Shown here: positions 36,746 through 49,730 of the stretch, one piece after another | Numbering within the stretch: the first letter of the stretch is position 1 | Layout: every line of letters starts with the position of its first letter | Source of the DNA: Paratinospora sagittata | Taxonomy: Eukaryota > Streptophyta > Magnoliopsida > Ranunculales > Menispermaceae | NCBI GenBank assembly: GCA_035771175.1 | Contig: CM069594.1 | Span: 45,931,534 to 45,995,533 of the forward strand | Reading direction: 5' to 3' | DNA length: 64,000 bases | Made by a program: the position numbers and the translations under genes | The notes under the pieces: generated by a model | Seen by the model: only the letters and a program-made list of their open reading frames with translations | What the model was told of the DNA's origin: nothing | Databases searched by the model: none

Positions 36746-37927
36746 ATCAACAACATATCGAACAATAGGTCTCGAAGTCTGCAAAAATCAGGCTCGAAGA
36801 ACGAAGACATATCTCACGTCTAATGGAATAGTTTTATCTTTGGTGTGTAGGGTAACTTCTCGATCAATCTAAGCACTAAAACTCAGAAAATTGAAAAGTC
36901 TTCAAAATCACTTCGATATAGTATTCCATTTTGAAAAAAATGTTTTCGAAAGGTTTAATCATAATTTCAATGAGTGTTTTATTATTTAATAGTTTTTAAT
37001 CTTATATCAATATATTTTGAGTCAATGGAATGGTTCACGAGTGTCAAAATATTACTTTTCCAAAAATAAGGCTATTCAGCAATTTGCAAAAATTTTCCAG
37101 TAGGCTCTACCGCCCTATCAATGTTGATAGCCCGCTGATAGGGTCGTATAATAAAACATTTGTTTTTCTTGAAAATTGTCTATAGCGCGCTATCCCCTTT
37201 GATAACACCCTATAAAGATGTTGCCGTGATCATTCCATTTTTAGTAAAGTGGGCAATAGCGCGCTATAGGCCTCGATAACTCGCTATCGGAAAGTCTGAA
37301 AAACTCGGGCTCTCGGGTTTGTGCATATCAACCTGCTATCTTTCAATAAAGAACATGATACACAACCCAATAATAACACGCTATCCACGTTTGAGACAAA
37401 AATCAGATATTTCTAACGAGAAAAATGTGGCAACTTCTCCTTGCTCGACTTTTCTATACCTTACACAGTTTTGCCTGGTTATATTAATTGAAATATTATC
37501 TACTAACATCTTGATGATTCCCATTGTCTCGCACGCCCAAAACAACTTTAGATTAAACAACGTTTTGAATTCAAATCATTTTGTACTCTCTTCCTCTTTA
37601 ACCTGCAACTACTAATTTTATAAAGCCCTCATTCTCTGATTTTCAATGATAGAACACACACGATTTTTGCGAGTTAGACTGAGCTTTCCAAAGAGTGTTT
37701 AAATCGAAGAAAGTCGTTATTCTTGCATTTGTCCAAACAACCTCCGAACTGAATCAAAATTGCAAACTGTCTTGAAGATAACCTCATTATTTCGCAAGTT
37801 CTTCATTTTATTCCTTTTGTGCTGAGTTTTCCAGAGGTTTTCTATTGTTTTAAACTGTAAGTGTGTGAAGTGTTCTCGGTAAGAGAAAACATCACCTGTA
37901 TTTTTTTTCTAAGAGCTTGAACTAATC
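36746..37927 (+). repeat. Monomer U32 (Q-like left, ordinary core, 1,182 bp)
   Basis: Upstream marks (ctctaccgccc, gggtcgtataat, gagtgttttatt) match U34, but the core reads acacaacccaataataac. P1 and P2 perfect. Frame open 37319-37615. Confidence 0.91.
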
Positions 37928-39112
37928 ATCAACAAAACATCAAACACTAGGTATCGGAGTCAAAAAAGATCAAGCTCGAAGAACGAAGACATATCTCTTG
38001 TCTAATGCAATAGTTTTATCTTTGGTGTGTAGGGTAACTTCTAGATCAATCTCAGCACTGAAACTCAGAAAATTGAAAAGTCTTCAAAATAACTTCGATA
38101 TAGTATTCCATTTTGAAAAAAAAAGTTTTCCGGAACGTTTTAATCATAATTTCAATGAGTTTTGAATTATTTAATAGTTTTTAATCTTATATCAATATGT
38201 TTTGAGTCAATGGAATGGTTCTTGAGCGTCAAAATATTAATTTTCCAAAAATAAGGCTATTTAGCAATTTGCAAAAATTTTCCAATTGGCACCAGCGCCC
38301 TATCAGTGTTGATAGCTCGCTGATAGGGTTATATAATAAAACATTTGTTTTTCTTGAAAATTGTCTATAGCGCGCTATCCCCTTTGATAACTCGCTATAA
38401 AGATGTTGCCGTGATCTTTCCATTTTTAGTAAAGTGGGCAATAGCGCGCTATAGTCGTCGACAACTCGCTTTCGGAAAGTCTGAAAAACTCGAGCTCTCG
38501 GGTTTGTGTACATCAACCTGCTATCTTTAAATAGAGAACATGATACACAACACAGTAATACCACGCTATCCACGTTTGAGACAAAAACCAGATATTTCTA
38601 TCGAGAAAAATGTGGCCACTTGTCCTTGCTCGACTTTTCTATACCATACACAATTTTGCCTAGTTATCTTAATTGAAATATTCTCTGCTAACACCTTCAT
38701 GATTCCAATTGTCTCGCACGCCCAAAACAACTTTAGATTAAACAACGTTTTGAATTCAAATCATTTTGTACTCTCTTCTTCTTTAACCTGCAACTACTAA
38801 TTTTATAAAACCCTCATTCTCTGATTTTCAAAGATAAAACACGCACGATTTTTGCAAGTTAGACTGAGCTTTCCAAAGAGTGTTTAAATCGAAGAAAGTC
38901 GTTATTCTTGCGTTTGTCCAAACAACCTTCGAACTGCATCACAATTGCAAACTGTCTTGAAGATAACCTCATTATTTTGCAAGTTCTTCATTTTATTCCT
39001 TTTGTGCTGAGATTTCCAGAGGCTATCTATTATTTTAAACTGTAAGTATTTAAAGTGTTCTCGGTAAGAGAAAACATCACCTGTATTTTTTCTTTTAGAG
39101 GGCGAACTAATC
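37928..39112 (+). repeat. Monomer U33 (Q, 1,185 bp)
   Basis: HP, P1 and P2 perfect; agtcgtcgac replaces aggcctcgat after P2. Its end (cttttagagggcgaac) is shared only with the end of U40, seven monomers away. Frame open 38540-38800. Confidence 0.91.
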
Positions 39113-40297
39113 ATCAACAACACATCAAACAATTGGTATCGAAGTCTACAAAGATCAAGCTCGAAGACCGAAGACATATCTCATGTCTAATGCAATAGTT
39201 TTATCTTTGGTGTGTAGGGTAACTTGTCGATCAATCTAAGCACTAAAACTCTGAAAATTGAAAAGTCTTCAAAATCACTTCGATATAGTATTCCATGTTG
39301 AAAAAAATGTTTTCGAAAGGTTTTAATCATAATTTCAATGAGTGTTTTATTATTTAATAGTTTCTAATCTTATATCAATATGTTTTGAGTCAATGGAATG
39401 GTTCATGAGTGTCAAAATATTAATTTTCCAAAAATAAGGCTATTCAGCAATTTGCAAAAATTTTCTAGTAGGCTCTACCGCCCTATCAATGTTGATGGCC
39501 CGCTGATAGGGTCGTATAATAAAACATTTGTTTTTCTTGAAAATTGTCTATAGCGCGCTATTCCCTTTGATAACTCGCTATAAAGATGTTGCCGTGATCT
39601 TTCCATTTTTAGTAAAGTGGGCAATAGCGCGCTATAGGCCTCGATAACTCGTTTTCGGAAAGTCTGAAAAACTCGAGCTCTAGGGTTTGTGTATATCAAC
39701 CTGCTATCTTAAAATAGACAACATGATACACAACACAGTAATACCACGCTATCCACGTTTGAGACAAAAATCAGATATTTCTGACGAGAAAAATGTGGCC
39801 ACTTGTCCTTGCTCGACTTTTCTATACCATACACAATTTTGCCTAGTTATCTTAATTGAAATATTCTCTGCTAACACCTTCATGATTCCCATTGTCTCGC
39901 ACGCCCAAAACAACTTTAGATTAAACAACGTTTTGAATTCAAATCATTTTGTACTCTCTTCTTCTTTAACCTGCAACAACTAATTTTATAAAACCCTCAT
40001 TCTCTGATTTTCAAATATAGAACACGCACAATTTTTGTGAGTTAGACTGAGCTTTGCAAAGAGTGTTTAAATCGAAGAAAGTCGTTATTCTTGCATTTGT
40101 CCAAACAACCTTCGAATTGAATCAAAATTGCAAACTGTCTTGAAGATAACCTCATTATTTTGCAAGTTCTTCATTTTATTCCTTTTGTGTTGAGATTTCT
40201 AGAGGCTATCTATTGTTTTAAACTGTAAGTATGTAAAGTGTTCTCGGTAAGAGAAAACATCACCTATATTTTTTCTTTCTAAGAGCATGAACTATTC
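39113..40297 (+). repeat. Monomer U34 (Q, 1,185 bp)
   Basis: Start mark caattggtatcg is shared with U38, four monomers away. P1 and P2 perfect, HP eight-paired. Right end begins the private marks of the U35-U37 expansion. Frame open 39687-39983. Confidence 0.91.
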
Positions 40298-41484
40298 ATC
40301 AACAACACATCAAACAATAGGTATCGAAGTCTAAAAAGATCAAGCTCGAAGAACAAAGACATATCTCATGCCTAATGCAATAGTTTTATCTTTGGTGTGT
40401 AGGGTAACTTCTAGATCAATCTCAGTACTAAAACTCTGAAAATTGAAAAGTCTTCAAAATCACTTCGATATAGTATTCCATTTTGAAAAAAAATATTTTT
40501 CGGAAGGTTTTAATCATAATTTCAATGAGTTTTGAATTATTTAATAGTTTTTAATCTTATATCAATATGTTTTAAGTCAATGGAATGGTTCATGAGTGTC
40601 AAAATATTAATTTTCCAAAAATAAGGCTATTCAGCAATTTGCAAAAATTTTCCAGTAGGCTCTAGCGCCTTATCAATGTTGATAGCCCGCTGATAGGGTC
40701 GTATAATAAAACATTTGTTTTTCTTAAAAATTGTCTATAGCGCGCTATCCCCTTTGATAACTCGCTATAAAGATCTTGTCGTGATGTTTCCATTTTTAGT
40801 AAAGTGGGCAATAGCGCGCTATAGGCCTCGATAACTCGCTTTCGGAAAGTCTGAAAAACTCGAGCTCTCGGGTTTGTGAATATCAACCTGCTATCTTAAA
40901 ATAGACAACATGCTACACAACACAGTAATACCACGCTATCCACGTTTGAGACAAAAACCAGATATTTCTAACTAGAAAAATGTGGCCACTTGTCCTTGCT
41001 CGACTTTTCTATACCATACACAATTTTGCCTAGTTATCTTAATTAAAATATTCTCTGCTAACACCTTCATGATTCCCATTGTCTCGCACGCCCAAAACAA
41101 CTTTAGAATAAACAACGTTTTGAATTCAAATCATTTTGTACTCTCTTCTTCTTTAACCTGCAACAACTAATTTTATAAAACCCTCATTCTCTGATTTTCA
41201 AATATAGAACACGCACAATTTTTGCGAGTTAGACTGAGCTTTGCAAAGAGTGTTTAAATCGAAGAAAGTCGTTATTCTTGCATTTGTCCAAACAACCTTC
41301 GAATTGAATCAAAATTGCGAACTGTCTTGAAGATAACCTCATTATTTTGCAAGTTCTTCATTTTATTCCTTTTGTGTTGAGATTTCTAGATGCTATCTAT
41401 TGTTTTAAACTGTAAGTGTGTAAAGTGTTCTCGGTAAGAGAAAACATCACCTATATTTTTTCTTTCTAAGAGCATGAACTATTC
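40298..41484 (+). repeat. Monomer U35 (Q expansion, 1,187 bp)
   Basis: Landmark altered to atgctacac. TAG at 40973-40975, a separate origin from the Block III TAG at the same codon. P1 and P2 perfect. Confidence 0.92.
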
Positions 41485-42671
41485 ATCAACAACACATCAA
41501 ACAATAGGTATCGAAGTCTAAAAAGATCAAGCTCGAAGAACAAAGACATATCTCATGCCTAATGCAATAGTTTTATCTTTGGTGTGTAGGGTAACTTCTA
41601 GATCAATCTCAGTACTAAAACTCTGAAAATTGAAAAGTCTTCAAAATCACTTCGATATAGTATTCCATTTTGAAAAAAAATATTTTTCGAAAGGTTTTAA
41701 TCATAATTTCAATGAGTTTTGAATTATTTAATAGTTTTTAATCTTATATCAATATGTTTTAAGTCAATGGAATGGTTCATGAGTGTCAAAATATTAATTT
41801 TCCAAAAATAAGGCTATTCAGCAATTTGCAAAAATTTTCCAGTAGGCTCTAGCGCCTTATCAATGTTGATAGCCCGCTGATAGGGTCGTATAATAAAACA
41901 TTTGTTTTTCTTAAAAATTGTCTATAGCGCGCTATCCCCTTTGATAACTCGCTATAAAGATGTTGTCGTGATGTTTCCATTTTTAGTAAAGTGGGCAATA
42001 GCGCGCTATAGGCCTCGATAACTCGCTTTCGGAAAGTCTGAAAAACTCGAGCTCTCGGGTTTGTGAATATCAACCTGCTATCTTAAAATAGACAACATGA
42101 TACACAACACAGTAATACCACGCTATCCACGTTTGAGACAAAAACCAGATATTTCTAACGAGAAAAATGTGGCCACTTGTCCTTGCTCGACTTTTCTATA
42201 CCATACACAATTTTGCCTAGTTATCTTAATTAAAATATTCTCTGCTAACACCTTCATGATTCCCATTGTCTCGCACGCCCAAAACAACTTTAGAATAAAC
42301 AACGTTTTGAATTCAAATCATTTTGTACTCTCTTCTTCTTTAACCTGCAACAACTAATTTTATAAAACCCTCATTCTCTGATTTTCAAATATAGAACACG
42401 CACAATTTTTGCGAGTTAGACTGAGCTTTGCAAAGAGTGTTTAAATCGAAGAAAGTCGTTATTCTTGCATTTGTCCAAACAACCTTCGAATTGAATCAAA
42501 ATTGCGAACTGTCTTGAAGATAACCTCATTATTTTGCAAGTTCTTCATTTTATTCCTTTTGTGTTGAGATTTCTAGAGGCTATCTATTGTTTTAAACTGT
42601 AAGTGTGTAAAGTGTTCTCGGTAAGAGAAAACATCACCTATATTTTTTCTTTCTAAGAGCATGAACTATTC
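41485..42671 (+). repeat. Monomer U36 (Q expansion, 1,187 bp)
   Basis: Near copy of U35 without the TAG. Private tttttcgaaagg. P1 and P2 perfect. Frame open 42097-42357. Confidence 0.92.
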
Positions 42672-43858
42672 ATCAACAACACATCAAACAATAGGTATCG
42701 AAGTCTAAAAAGATCAAGCTCGAAGAACAAAGACATATCTCATGCCTAATGCAATAGTTTTATCTTTGGTTTGTAGGGTAACTTCTAGATCAATCTCAGT
42801 ACTAAAACTGTGAAAATTGAAAAGTCTTCAAAATCACTTCGATATAGTATTCCATTTTGAAAAAAAATATTTTTCGGAAGGTTTTAATCATAATTTCAAT
42901 GAGTTTTGAATTATTTAATAGTTTTTAATCTTATATAAATATGTTTTAAGTCAATGGAATGGTTCATGAGTGTCAAAATATTAATTTTCCAAAAATAAGG
43001 CTATTCAGCAATTTGCAAAAATTTTCCAGTAGGCTCCAGCGCCTTATCAATGTTGATAGCCCGCTGATAGGGTCGTATAATAAAACATTTGTTTTTCTTA
43101 AAAATTGTCTATAGCGCGCTATCCCCTTTGATAACTCGCTATAAAGATGTTGTCGTGATGTTTCCATTTTTAGTAAAGTGGGCAATAGCGCACTATAGGC
43201 CTCGATAACTCGCTTTCGGAAAGTCTGAAAAACTCGAGCTCTCGGGTTTGTGTATATGAACCTGCTATCTTAAAATAGACAACATGATACACAACACAGT
43301 AATACCACGCTATCCACGTTTGAGACAACAACCAGATATTTCTAACGAGAAAAATGTGGCCACTTGTCCTTGCTCGACTTTTCTATACCATACACAATTT
43401 TGCCTAGTTATCTTAATTGAAATATTCTCTGCTAACACCTTCATGATTCCCATTGTCTCGCACGCCCAAAATAACTTTAGATTAAACAACGTTTTGAATT
43501 CAAATCATTTTGTACTCTCTTCTTCTTTAACCTGCAACTACTAATTATATAAAACCCTCATTCTCTGATTTTAAAAGATAGAACACGCACGATTTTTGCA
43601 AGTTAGACTGAGCTGTCCAAAGAGTGTTTATATCGAAGAAGGTCGTTATTCTTGCATTTGTCCAAATAACCTTCGAACTGAATCAAAATTGCAAACTGTC
43701 TTGAAGATAACCTCATTATTTTGCAAGTTCTTCATTTTATTCCTTTTGTACTGAGATTTCCAGAGGCTATCTATTGTTTTAAACTGTAAGTATTTAAAGT
43801 GTTCTCGGTAAGAGAAAACATCACCTGTATTTTTTCTTTCTAAGAGCTTGAACATATC
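42672..43858 (+). repeat. Monomer U37 (Q expansion, 1,187 bp)
   Basis: P2 broken (atagcgcactat). Core flank agacaacaacc is private. After about 43540 it leaves the expansion and matches U38 (actaattatataaaac, ttttaaaagatag). Frame open 43284-43544. Confidence 0.92.
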
Positions 43859-45043
43859 AGCAACAACACATCAAACAATTGGTATCGAAGTCTACAAAGA
43901 TCAAGCACGAAGAACGAAGACATATCTCATGTCTAATGCAATAGTTTTATCTTTGGTGTGTAGGGTAACTTGTCGATCAATCTAAGCACTAAAACTCTGA
44001 AAATTGAAAAGTCTTCAAAATCACTTCGATATAGTATTCCATTTTGAAAAAAATGTTTTCGAAAGGTTTTAATCCTAATTTCAGTGAATGTTTTATTATT
44101 TAATAGTTTTTAATCTTATATCAATATGTTTTGAGTCAATGGAATGGTTCATGAGTGTCAAAATAATAATTTTCCAAAAATAAGGCTATTCAGCAATTTG
44201 CAAAAATTTTCTAGTAGGCTCTACCGCCCTATCAATGTTGATAGCCCGCTAATAGGGTCGTATAATAAAACATTTGTTTTTCTTGAAAATTGTCTATAGC
44301 GCGCTATCCTCTTTGATAACTCGCTATAAAGATGTTGCCGTGATCTTTCCATTTTTAGTAAAGTGGGCAATAGCGCGCTATAGGCCTCGATAACTCGCTT
44401 TCGGAAAGTCTGAGAAACTTGAGCTCTCGGGTTTGTGTATATCAACCTGCTATCTTTAAATAGACAACATGATACACAACACAGTAATACCACGCTATCC
44501 ACGTTTGAGACAAAAATCAGATATTTCTAACGAGAAAAATGTGCCCACTTGTCCTTGCTCGACTTTTCTATACCATACACAATTTTGCCTAGTTATCTTA
44601 ATTGAAATATTCTCCGCTAACACCTTCATGATTCCCATTGTCTCGCACGCCCAAAATAACTTTAGATTAAACAACGTTTTGAATTCAAATCATTTTGTAC
44701 TCTCTTCTTCTTTAACCTGCAACTACTAATTATATAAAACCCTCATTCTCTGATTTTAAAAGATAGAACACGCACGATTTTTGCAAGTTAGACTGAGCTG
44801 TCCAAAGAGTGTTTATATCGAAGAAGGTCGTTATTGTTGCATTTGTCCAAATAACCTTCGAACTGAATCAAAATTGCAAACTGTCTTGAAGATAACCTCA
44901 TTATTTTGCAAGTTCTTCATTTTATTCCTTTTGTACTGAGATTTCCAGAGGCTATCTATTGTTTTAAACTGTAAGTATTTAAAGTGTTCTCGGTAAGAGA
45001 AAACATCACCTGTATTTTTTCTTTTTAAGAGCTTGAACTAATC
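43859..45043 (+). repeat. Monomer U38 (Q, 1,185 bp)
   Basis: HP right arm ctaataggg, shared with U39. P1 and P2 perfect. Its junction with U37 reads gaacatatcagcaac instead of gaactaatcatcaac. Frame open 44469-44729. Confidence 0.91.
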
Positions 45044-46228
45044 ATCAACAATACATCAAACAATAGGTATCGAAGTCTACAAAGATCAAGCTCGAAGAAC
45101 GAAGACATATCTCATGTCTAATGCAATAGTTTTATCTTTGGTGTGTAGGGTAACTTGTCGATCAATCTAAGCATTGAAACTCTGAAAATTGAAAAGTCTT
45201 CAAAATCACTTCGATATAGTATTCCATTTTGAAAAAAATGTTTTCGAAAGGTTTTAATCATAATTTCAATGAATGTTTTATTATTTAATAGTTTTTAATC
45301 TTATATCCATATGTTTTGAGTCAATGGAATGGTTCATGAGTGTCAAAATATTAATTTTCCAAAAATAAGGCTATTCAGCAATTTGCAAAAATTTTCTAGA
45401 AGGCTCTACCGCCCTATCAATGTTGATAGCCCGCTAATAGGGTCGTATAATAAAACATTTGTTTTTCTTGAAAATTGTCTATAGCGCGCTATCCCCTTTG
45501 ATAACTCGCTATAAAGATGTTGCCGTGATCTTTCCATTTTTAGTAAAGTGGGCAATAGCGCGCTATAGGCCTCGATAACTCGCTTTCGGAAAGTCTGAGA
45601 AACTTGAGCTCTCGGGTTTGTGTATATCAACCTGCTATCTTTAAATAGACAACATGATACACAACACAGTAATACCACGCTATCCACGTTTGAGACAAAA
45701 ATCAGATATTTCTAACGAGAAAAATGTGCCCACTTGTCCTTGCTCGACTTTTCTATACCATACACAATTTTGCCTAGTTATCTTAATTGAAATATTCTCT
45801 GCTAACACCAACATGATTCCCATTGTCTCGCATGCCCAAAACACATTTAGATTAAACAACGTTTTGAATTCAAATCATTTTGTACTCTCTTCTTCTTTAA
45901 CCTGCAACTACTAATTTTATAAAACCCTCATTCTCTGATTTTCAAAGATAGAACACGCACGATTTTTGCGAGTTAGACTGAGCTTTCCAAAGAGTGTTTA
46001 AATCGAAGAAAGTCGTTATTCTTACATTTGTCCAAACAACCTTCGAACTGAATCAAAATTGCAAACTGTCTTGAAGATAACCTCATTATTTTGCAAGTTC
46101 TTCATTTTATTCCTTTTGTGCTGAGATTTCCAGAGGCTAACTATTGTTTTAAACTTTTAGTATGTGAAGTGTTCTCGGTAAGAGAAAACATCACCTGTAT
46201 TTTTTCTTTCTAAGAGCTTGAACTAATC
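45044..46228 (+). repeat. Monomer U39 (Q, 1,185 bp)
   Basis: Near copy of U38 in its left half and core. Private ctaacaccaacatg and aaacttttagtatg. P1 and P2 perfect. Frame open 45654-45914. Confidence 0.91.
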
Positions 46229-47411
46229 ATCAACAATACATCAAACAATAGGTATCGAAGTCTACAAAGATCAAGCTCGAAGAACGAAGACATATCTCAT
46301 GTCTAATGCAATAGTTTTATCTTTGGTGTGTAGGGTAACTTGTCGATCAATCTAAGCACTGAAACTCTGAAAATTGAAAAGTCTTCAAAATCACTTCGAT
46401 ATAGTATTCCATTTTGAAAAAAATGTTTTCGAAAGGTTTTAATCATAATTTCAATGAATGTTTTATTATTTAATAGTTTTTAATCTTATATCCATATGTT
46501 TTGAGTCAATGGAATGGTTCATGAGTGTCAAAATATTAATTTTCCAAAAATAAGGCTATTCAACAATTTGCAAAAAATTTCCAGTAGGCTCTAGCGCCCT
46601 ATCAATGTTGATAGCCCGCTGATAGGGTCGTATAATAAAACATTTGTTTTTCTTGAAAATTGTCTATAGCGCGCTATCCCCTTTGATAACTCGCTATCAA
46701 GATGTTGTCGTGATCTTTCCATTTTTAGTAAAGTGGGCAATAGCGCGCTTTAGGCCTCGATAACTCGCTTTCGGAAAGTCTGAAAAACTCGAGCTCTCGG
46801 GTTTGTGTATATCAACCTGCTATCTTAAAATAGACAACATGATACACAACACAGTAATACCACGCTATCCACGTTTGAGACAAAAACCAGATATTTCTAA
46901 CGAGAAAAATGTGGCCACTTGTCCTTGCTCGACTTTTCTATACCATACACAATTTTGCCTAGTTATCTTAATTGAAATATTCTCTGCTAACACCTTCATG
47001 ATTCCCATTGTCTCGCACGCCCAAAACAACTTCAGATTAAACAACGTTTTGAATTCAAATCATTTTGTACTCTCTTCTTCTTTAACCTGCAACTACTAAT
47101 TTTATAAAACCCTCATTCTCTGATTTTCAAAGATAGAACACGCACGATTTTTGCAACTTAGACTGAGCTTTTCAAAGATTGTTTTTATCGAAGAAGGTCG
47201 TTATTCTTGCATTCGTCCAAATAACCTTCGAACTGAATCAAAATTGCAAACTGTCTTGAAGATAACCTCATTATTTTGCAAGTTCTTCATTCTATTCCTT
47301 TTGTACTGAGATTTCCAGAGGCTATCTATTGTTTTAAACTGTAAGTATTTAAAGTGTTCTCGGTAAGAGAAAACATCACCTGTATTTTTTCTTTTAGAGG
47401 GCGAACTAATC
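46229..47411 (+). repeat. Monomer U40 (last Q, 1,183 bp)
   Basis: P1 perfect; P2 broken (atagcgcgcttt). Ends with cttttagagggcgaac as U33 does. Frame open 46803-47099. Confidence 0.91.
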
Positions 47412-47420
47412 ATCAAAGAC
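47411..47420 (+). other. 54-bp deletion junction at the Q/C boundary (U41)
   Basis: Neighbours have about 54 bp between catcaa and agacatatc; here they are joined directly. Only one or two bases of homology at the ends. Confidence 0.88.
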
Positions 47421-48542
47421 ATATCTCATGTCTAATGCAATAGTTTTATCTTTGATGTGTAGGGTAACTTCTCGATCAATCTCAGCACTAAAACTCAGAA
47501 AATTGAAAAGTCTTTCAAATCACTTCGATATAGTATTCCATTTTGAAAAAAATGTTTTCCGGAAGGTTTTAATTATAATTTCAATGAGTTTTGAAATATT
47601 TAATAGTTTTTAATCTTATATCAATATGTTTTGAGTCAATGGAATGGTTCTTGAGTCTCAAATAATAAATTTCCAAAAATAAGGCTATTCAGCAATTTGC
47701 AAAATTTTTCCAGTTGGCACTTGCACCCTATCGGTGTTGATAGCCCGCTGATAGGGTTGTATAATAAAACATTTGTTTTTCTTGAAAATTGTCTTTAGCG
47801 CTCTATCCCCTTTGATAACTCGCTATAAAGATGTTGTCGTGATCTTTCCATTTTTAGTAAAGTGGGCAATAGCGCGTTATAGGCCTCGATAACTCGCTAT
47901 CAGAATGTCTGAAAAACTCGAGCTCTCGGGTATGTGTATATCGACCTCCTATCTTTCAATAGAGAACATGATACACGACCCAATAATAACACGCTATCCA
48001 CGTTTGAGACAAAAATCAGATATTTCTAACGAGAAAAATGTGGCTACTTCTCTTTGCTCGACTTTTCTATACCTTACGTAGTTTTGTCGGGTTATCTTAA
48101 TTGAAATATTATCTACTAACACCTTGATGATTCCCATTGTCTCGCTCGCCCAAAACAACTTTCGATTAAACAACGTCTTGAATTCAAATCAATTTGTACT
48201 CTTTTCCTCTTTAACCTGCAACTACTAATTTTATAAAACCCTCATTCTCTGATTTTCAAAGATAGAACATGCACGATTTTTGCAAGTTAGACTGAGCTTT
48301 CCAAAGAGTGTTCAAATCGAAGAAAGTCGTTATTCTTCCATTTGTCCAAACAACTTTCGAACTGAATCAAAATTGCAAACTATCTTGAAGATAACCTCAT
48401 TATTTTGCAAGTTCTTCATTTTATTCCTTTTGTGCTGAGATTTCCAGAGGCTATCTATTGTTTTAAACTGTAAGTATGTAAAGTGTTCTCGGTAAGAGAA
48501 AACATCACCTGTATTTTTTCTTTCTAAGAGCTTGAACTAATC
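47412..48542 (+). repeat. Monomer U41 (C-like, 54-bp deletion, 1,131 bp)
   Basis: The deletion removes most of the first 60 bp of the monomer (junction catcaa|agacat near 47416), exactly where subfamily Q ends. Both palindromes are broken (atagcgctctat, atagcgcgttat). TAG at 48079-48081. Confidence 0.93.
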
Positions 48543-49730
48543 ATCAACAACACATCAAACAATAAGTATCGAAGTCTACAAAGATCAAGCTCGAAGAACG
48601 AAGACGTATGTCATGTCTAATGCAATAGTTTTATCTTTGGTGTGTACGGTAACTTCTCGATCAATCTCAGCACTAAAACTCGAAAAATTGAAAAGTCTTT
48701 AGAATCACTTTGATATAGTATTCCATTTTGATTAAAATGTTTTGTGGAAGGTTTTAATCATAATTTCAATGAGTTCTAAATTATTTAATAGTTTTTAATC
48801 TTATATCAATATGTTTTGAGTTAGTGGAATGGTTCTTGAGTGTCAAAATATTAATTTTCCAAAAATAAGGCTATTCAGCAATTTGCAAAAATTTTCCAGT
48901 TGGCACTTGCGCCCTACCGGTGTTGATAGCCCACTGATAGGGTTGTATAATAAAACATTTGTTTTTCTTAAAAATTGTCTATAGCGCGCTATCCCCTTTG
49001 ATAACTCGCTATAAAGATGTTGCCGTGATCTTTCTATTTTTAGTAAAGTGGGCAATAACGCGCTATAGGCCTCGATAACTCGCTATCGGAAAGTCTGAAA
49101 AACTCGCGCTGCTGGGGTTTGTGTATATTGAACTCCTATCTTTCAATAGAGAACATGATACACAACCCAATAATAACACGCTATCCACGTTTGAGACAAA
49201 AATCAGATATTTCTAACGAGAAAAATGTGGCCACTTCTCGTTGCTCGACTTTTCTATACCTTACACAGTTTTGCCTGGTTATCTTAATTGAAATATTATC
49301 TACTAACACCTTGATGATTCTCATTGTCTCGCACGCCCAAAACAACTTTAGATTAAACAACGATTTGAATTCAAATCATTTTGTACTCTCTTCTTCTTTA
49401 ACCTGCAACTACTAATTTTATAAAACCCTCATTCTCTGATTTTCAAAGATAGAACACGCACGATTTTTGCAAGTTAGAGTAAGCTTTCCAAAGAGTGTTT
49501 AAATCGAATAAAAGTCGTTATTCTTGCATTTGTCCAAACAACCTTCAAACTGAATCAAAATTGCAAACTGTCTTGAAGGTAACCTAATTATTCCGCAAGT
49601 TCTTCATTTTATTCCTTTTGTGCTGAGATTCCCAGAGGCTATCTATTGTTTTAAACACTAAGTATGTGAAGTGTTCTCGGTAAGAGAAAACATCACCTGT
49701 ATTTTTTCTTTCTAAGAGCTTGAACTAATC
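48543..49730 (+). repeat. Monomer U42 (A, 1,188 bp)
   Basis: P1 perfect; P2 broken (ataacgcgctat); HP broken (ccctaccgg). Frame open 49119-49415. Confidence 0.92.

Larger units (their letters stand above)
39970..43250 (+). repeat. Recent single-monomer expansion inside subfamily Q (U34 end to U37)
   Basis: Landmarks 40910, 42097 and 43284 are exactly 1,187 bp apart. U35-U37 share private marks: gagcatgaactattcatc, cctaatgcaatag, ctcagtactaaaac, aaatatttttcg and ctttgcaaagag. They differ at only scattered sites, such as a TAG only in U35 at 40973 and a broken P2 only in U37. The amplified unit was a single monomer, unlike the dimers and trimers to the left. Confidence 0.88.
36100..47411 (+). 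repeat. Block VII: subfamily Q monomers (U31 core, U33-U40) with hybrid U32
   Basis: Q monomers share a run of diagnostic changes across the core: cgctttcgg for cgctatcgg, acacagtaatacc for acccaataataac, cacttgtcc for cacttctcc, accatacacaatt for accttacacagtt, gcctagttatc for gcctggttatc, and attctctgctaac for attatctactaac. U32 carries Q-like marks upstream (ctctaccgccc, gggtcgtataat) but an ordinary core, so it is a mosaic. Both 12-bp palindromes are intact in most Q monomers. The block ends at the 54-bp deletion at the start of U41. Confidence 0.88.
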
